NCBI GenBank assembly: GCA_016508695.1 | Contig: VNKQ01000022.1 | Span: 1 to 64,000, forward strand | Reading direction: 5' to 3' | Length of the DNA: 64,000 nucleotides | Source: Hyphodiscus hymeniophilus | Taxonomy: Eukaryota; Ascomycota; Leotiomycetes; Helotiales; Hyphodiscaceae | Part shown: one piece after another, positions 59,509 through 64,000 of the stretch | How positions within the stretch are numbered: position 1 is the stretch's first letter | Layout of the letters: the number at the start of each line of letters is the position of its first letter | Translations under genes and position numbers: made by a program | The notes under the pieces: generated by a model | Seen by the model: the letters and a program-made list of their open reading frames with translations, nothing else | What the model was told of the DNA's origin: nothing | The model's database searches: none

Positions 59509-60520
59509 TTTCTCGATCGTCCGTGACAGGAAAGTCGGAACCCTTGCTGCGGTAATATGTGTTCAGCACTAGCCAGCCAGCAGTGTCGGAATAACAACTC
59601 CGTACCTATAACCCCGCTGTGAGTTCTAGGCTGGTAATGAGTCCTAGTTGATTGAATTGCCCTGAGGTATATTGTGATATATAAGGAGTAAAAAGAAATG
59701 GGCTACATGGAAGCTCTCAAATTGACCAGCTTACGTAATATAAGCTAGCCAAGAAGGGATCTCTCAGTAGACACCGTTGCCAAGTGAGTTTGCTTACCCA
59801 AGGAACAGCTGATTATCACACGCCAATCCTAACATGAAGACAATCTGTTTCTGTTCGGAAAGGTGAGAGGAGTTGCTTTACTGGCAGTCTTAGGGGAGTC
59901 GAAGGAGAGCGATGTTGGATGGACTAGTATCGAAGGCGACCTGTTTCGCCTCCTGTGTGTCACGTTTGCGCCAAGTAAGGAAGTAATGCAACAGAATAAA
60001 TCACAGGCTCCGTAATTTAGTATATTGCCAGTGATATGCTGTATTAAGGTTAACAATACGTATTGCCAGGAATAAAATTGGTTGTACGGATCACTGGCAG
60101 TATCGTAAGGTTCTAAAAAACGTTTTACAGAATGGGGCGTATCTTCAAATACGGCAAAATATATCGCCTCACTGCCCTGCGCCGTTACTATTCGAAGTCC
60201 TCGCCTGCTTCAATTACAAATTGCAGATGAGACAGTCACCTGAGCTCCCTCCCGAAGAGCTAAGGCATGGGCCGTGGAGGTGAGGTTTTTACTCTGAAAG
60301 TGGTACGAAGGTGAGTATTCTATCCATGATGGTAACCAATAAGGTGAGCTTACCTGGTGACCTTTCAACGGCTTCTGCACCAGATATTCAAGGCCACTAT
60401 TACTTTATACTAACAGGCCTTGAGGTGTCGTAGCCTTCGCCAGGAAGTATGGACGGCGAATACGTTATTCTCAAGATGCAAACGTATTGCTTGATAGTGA
60501 GGCTACAGTTGTAACCCACC
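59509..60520. other. Intergenic region of about 1 kb with a small inverted-repeat element
   Basis: It holds the 5' flank of the decarboxylase-like gene and the 3' flank of the next regulator. The frame 59829-60056 has no motif. An 82-bp inverted-repeat element is listed separately. Confidence 0.45.
60022..60103. repeat. 82-bp element with 14-bp terminal inverted repeats
   Basis: ATATTGCCAGTGAT at 60022-60035 is matched by ATCACTGGCAGTAT at 60090-60103 (13 of 14 bases). Another TATTGCCAG lies inside. The size fits a very small MITE or a hairpin; a clear target-site duplication is not evident. Confidence 0.5.
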
Positions 60521-62584
60521 TCACTCACCGCGAAATCCTGTTGCTCGAAATTCCGCACATCTCTTTGAGCTCAGCTCCTGAATTCTCCCAACAAATTCTT
60601 CCAATGATCGTATCCTCTTACTTCCTATTTTAGGCACCTCATCAACATGAACATGCTTCTTTGCAGCGTTTCTATCCACCTCTGCTTGTTTCTTTAAAGC
60701 TCTGAGGGACTCTGCCATCTTCGCCACATCTTGAGCCCTTGAGGTATCGTTGAGGGAGTTTAGCAAGGTGAACACAGGTTCCACCAGCTCGAAATCCTTT
60801 AGCTCATGTTGTGTAGTTGTTGGACCAGAAATAGCATGTGTTAGCATGAGAGTGGAAGCTGATATGATGATATCTAGAAGGAGCCAAACGTGAGCAAAGT
60901 CACCCTGCGGTAATAGGTAAAGAAGCTGCATCGATTCTCGGGCCTCTACAAGACACAACGCATCGATCTCGGCTGTGTGAGCTAGGCGACGCACAGTATC
61001 AAAAGCGTGAAAATAGGTAAACTTCAAAATAACGCTATGTAGCAAGATGAAAAAGCTAGGCGCTTCATGTGTTGTGTTGAGTTTTTCGATGGGAAGCATC
61101 TGTATGCATGGAATACTTTGCTTCCAGGCTTCTAGCGTAGTGACCAATTCTTTCGCGGTGCGCAATCGGTCGTTCTGTGGGGATTTCTGGGCTCGTGTCG
61201 ATAAAAGTTGCTTGTAGATTTGACCTTGAATGATAGACATTCCAATATGATTACTATAGAAATTGACTTCGTTAAGACGGCCGTGGTGTAAATCAATGGT
61301 CTCGACAGGTAGGTCGACATCCATATCGTCGTCGTCTTGAGCTGGAGGATTTTGTGTACGTATGCTGATATCCTTATCATAGATATACACAAGCCAGAAG
61401 ACACGCTTTCTCTGTTCCATTTCAGCAGCGGCGATCCCAAGTTTGTGGCCCCGCCGATGGAGCTTCATGTTTTGTGCCAGTTTTACTGCTACCGATATCA
61501 GAATCGAGCCTGGCTCTGGATTCGGCGTTCCTTGCAGCAGAATAGCCATGCCAAGCAGTGCTTGCACAGCCATGAGCTCGTTTTTGAGCATTGAGAGCTC
61601 TCCTACTAAAGCCAAAGCGTTTTGAAGATAGCCACAAGCATGAACGTCTTCTATTTTGCTGTTCCCAGTCTTCATAGCGCGGAAGCGATGCGCGAGGGCG
61701 AAAGCTACGTTTAGGCATGCCCGCCAGGCAGGGGTGTCGTGGTTGTTATTTTCATAGCTCGACTCGAAGGCTTTCTGGAAAGTCGCAGCGTCGAAGATAG
61801 GAAACGCCGAGTTGAAGCTTGAGAAGGTTTCTTGAATCAGGAGATGGGCTTCATCCCGTCCTGGGAGTGACTTGATTTCTCGGCTCAGGGTTACTGGAAA
61901 GGCTCCTGTGAGTGACCAGTCTAAGGGTCTGTGATGTAAGACGGCGGCCGACAGTAGGTTTGCTGGAACTGGTCAGTTGAAATGTCTCAAAGAGAGTGGT
62001 GGGAGTAGGAGGCTGTACGTTCGTGAGGCGAAACTGATATATGCTGCTCAGCGCTTGAGGCCGAGTCAAGAAGACTCCCAATGAAGGTCCTCCGGTTACG
62101 CTTCTGTATGCGCTGCGATTCTGGTGCTCTGCGTGGCTGAGTTCCAATATAGTCACTGGATAGATCCGCGTCGGACTGTTCTCCTTCCACGTCGCCTGCA
62201 GCGGGCCGACTCCTCAATTCGCTCTGCAGCATAGCTTCCATCCTCTTTAGTCTCTTCTCAAGCTTTTCTACATGCTTGTATCTATCACTACTTAGTCTTG
62301 CTGCTTCACGTGATTTCGGATTCAATACGTACCCTGGTGGTCTCCTCGGGCCCTTCTTCGCCTCGATCGGGCTGAAGGTGCAGGGAATATTGTACTTTAT
62401 GCATTGGGTACAACTATCTCGGGATAAATCACAACGTATCTTCTTCTTTTTGCATGCATCGCATGCCTGTATGATTGTCAGTTCTGAGCTATACGTAGGA
62501 AAGATAGGTGCCAAATACCCTCGTGACCATGACCGCCCTCTTCAATCTAGTTTGGTCCTCCGCCAAAGTTGCTAGATGCGCCAT
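60521..62584 (-). CDS. Zn2Cys6 transcription factor (second regulator of the region)
   Basis: Three exons (62584-62520 side ending at 62519, 62466-62019, 61968-60521) give 653 aa. The zinc cluster ACDACKKKKIRCDLSRDSC then TQCIKYNIPC starts exon 2 directly after a 52-bp intron; MVTR just before it is a usual N-terminus. RRPPGYV and a helical linker (HVEKLEKRLKRMEAML) follow. The fungal transcription factor domain (SFNSAFPIFD, WRACLNVAFALAHRF, QRKRVFWLVYIYDKDIS) fills the rest. Two good ATGs exist, 62584 and 62530; I give the outer one. The 50-bp second intron joins PHE to LPANLL. It lies just downstream of the atypical dehydrogenase gene on the same strand. Confidence 0.9.
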
Positions 62585-63011
62585 GTCGCTATAAACCAGT
62601 GATAAAACCTCACTTGCTTCAACTGGAGATCGACGTACATTGACCGATAGGCATTGACGCATGAAATCCGGCTTAGCGATATCTCTCACGAGTTCCTTAG
62701 CATTAAGAGAACGCTTTGATTGCAATGATGGACAATTTAAAGAGCTGGGAAATGAAATTGGTAATCCAAAAGCTTGCGGCTTATCTGATCTAATCTATCC
62801 CTCCAGCTTAGTCATCGTCTGACGCATGACCGGATTCCAATCGTACCCCGCCCGCATGATCTCTGCCTTGCCAAAAGGAAGGAAGTCTTAGAGCTCAACC
62901 ACCACAAGAACATTACTTCAATTCCTGCACGCGCGTTTGATCCCTTTACGACACGTTGACAATCAGAAATAATGCGCCTCTTCCCTAGAACTTTCTGGCC
63001 CACTCTCCACC
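62585..63011. other. Intergenic region between second regulator and atypical dehydrogenase
   Basis: About 430 bp on the 5' side of the regulator and 3' side of the dehydrogenase gene. The regulator's frame stays open upstream to 62725 without a better ATG. The frame 62812-63003 has no motif. Confidence 0.4.
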
Positions 63012-63819
63012 CTAGGCGGAGGGAAAGTGTTTGTATCCCACCCCTTTAACAAAAGTCTGCTGCCAAGGGCCCTGCAACTTCCCCTCCGCAAGATGCGTAT
63101 AGAACTCCCCATGAGCTGCTCCGTCAATTTTGGCGTAGGCGGGTGAGCCGTCGTTATTTCGTTCATCAGCGTAATAGAATCTATAAAGTTCCAGTCAGAC
63201 TACATCATAAGCAAAGGGTGGTTTACATACTTGTATCCTCGATCTTTGTACGCTATGGCTGCAGATTGGATGATGTGCGCTGTCGCTGATTTTCCAACCC
63301 CCGAATTCAATAGCACTGCAATAGTCGTGGTGTTTAATATATTTCCGGTAAAAATGAATGTCTTAGACGCTGTGGGAGAGAGTTGTGCGAAGCCCAAGGC
63401 AGCTTGTTGTGCTGCAACAAAAGCACTGGTTGTGTTGATGTTTAGATCTCGAGTGAAGTTCGCCAAGGGAATAGAGAGGGGATCATTCTTATCGTTTGGT
63501 GGAAGGCCTGCACCAGCTGCTTGACCGTCAGTACAAATGTGCTATGAGTTTCAGATTAGTGGAGGCTGCTCGTACCGTTATAAACAACGACGCTTGGATA
63601 ACCATGTGTATCTTTGAGCTTTGAAAATACGCCGATCACGGACTCTGGATCGGCCAAGTCGATGGGAATATTGATCTGGGTGGCAGTACTTTCTTCCTCC
63701 TTTATCTTTCTAGATGCGCGAGCAACAATGTAGCCTTTTGCAGCAAAGGTCTCAGACACATGGTGCCCAACGTTAGGGCCGAAACCGAGAAGAAGCATGA
63801 CTGGGGATTTTGCTGCCAT
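63012..63819 (-). CDS. Atypical short-chain dehydrogenase-like NAD(P)-binding protein
   Basis: Three exons (63819-63576, 63519-63231, 63180-63012) give 233 aa. The N-terminus LLLGFGPNVGHHVSETFAAKGY is a Rossmann turn of the GxGxNxG kind. After it come an Asp (IDLADPESV) and a VVYN-A-AGAG strand end like NAAG, so the fold is that of a short-chain dehydrogenase. The usual YxxxK is not seen: the matching place reads SGVGK, with Ser instead of Tyr. The C-terminus (GKLQGPWQQTFV) is short. It may be a non-catalytic or differently acting member. Both introns have good donors. The start is the first ATG; the frame upstream has only GTG. Confidence 0.85.
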
Positions 63820-64000
63820 GTTTGGATAGAGGTATTTGAGGTACACAAGGGATTCGAGATGAGATGATGATGTTTGAAAATTAGGTCTTATGTCAGTGCT
63901 CCTATATACACTTTTTTATCCAGAAAACATGCTGTGGCTTTGTCATTCTCAACGTGAGTTGTGTGGCTCTCCGTCTTCCTAACCTCTATTGTTGTCATAT
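63820..64000. other. 5' flank of the dehydrogenase-like gene
   Basis: The last 181 bases hold the promoter side of the preceding minus-strand gene and run off the window. A TATATA step lies near 63905. No further gene is seen. Confidence 0.4.

Overview
The window is one chromosome end of a filamentous ascomycete (Pezizomycotina). It opens with five telomeric AACCCT units. Its genes carry short introns (about 43-121 bp) with CTAAC/CTGAC-type branch sites. It encodes three Zn2Cys6 regulators and other typically fungal families. Long AT-rich tracts are poor in CpA/TpG, and their decayed reading frames are broken only by TAA/TAG, the signature of repeat-induced point mutation (RIP).

Layout. 1-1.95 kb: telomere and RIP-type AT-rich DNA with a 39-bp tandem repeat and a fold-back element. 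2.4-10.0 kb: an intact island holding a GMC oxidoreductase, a divergent catalase and a Zn2Cys6 regulator. 10-12 kb: mostly non-coding, with one probable small gene. 12.0-13.7 kb: two tandem RIP-damaged copies of a SET-domain gene. 13.7-30.5 kb: a strongly RIP-affected block with gene relics, one resembling a fungal F-box protein, ending at an interstitial telomere repeat in the same orientation as the terminal one. 30.8-32.4 kb: a membrane acyltransferase gene. 33.1-41.3 kb: an unusual run of very degenerate but regularly spaced (about 157-172 bp) tandem repeats. 42.4-45.9 kb: a head-to-head pair made of an 892-aa coiled-coil protein and a 208-aa protein, neither recognised. 46.7-63.8 kb: a gene-dense accessory region.

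The accessory region reads as a possible catabolic or tailoring cluster. It holds a secreted GH18 chitinase, a sugar-type MFS transporter, a short-chain dehydrogenase, an HSL-type alpha/beta hydrolase, a Baeyer-Villiger/FMO-type monooxygenase, a Zn2Cys6 activator, a carboxymuconolactone-decarboxylase-like protein, a second Zn2Cys6 regulator and an atypical short-chain dehydrogenase. Dehydrogenase, Baeyer-Villiger monooxygenase and esterase would make an alcohol to ketone to ester/lactone to hydroxy-acid route, fed by the transporter. Near the telomere, the GMC enzyme (a possible H2O2 producer) and the catalase form a second plausible functional unit.

Gene models were spliced by hand. In every multi-exon model given with exon limits the exon lengths sum to a multiple of three and conserved motifs run across the junctions. 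No database search was possible.
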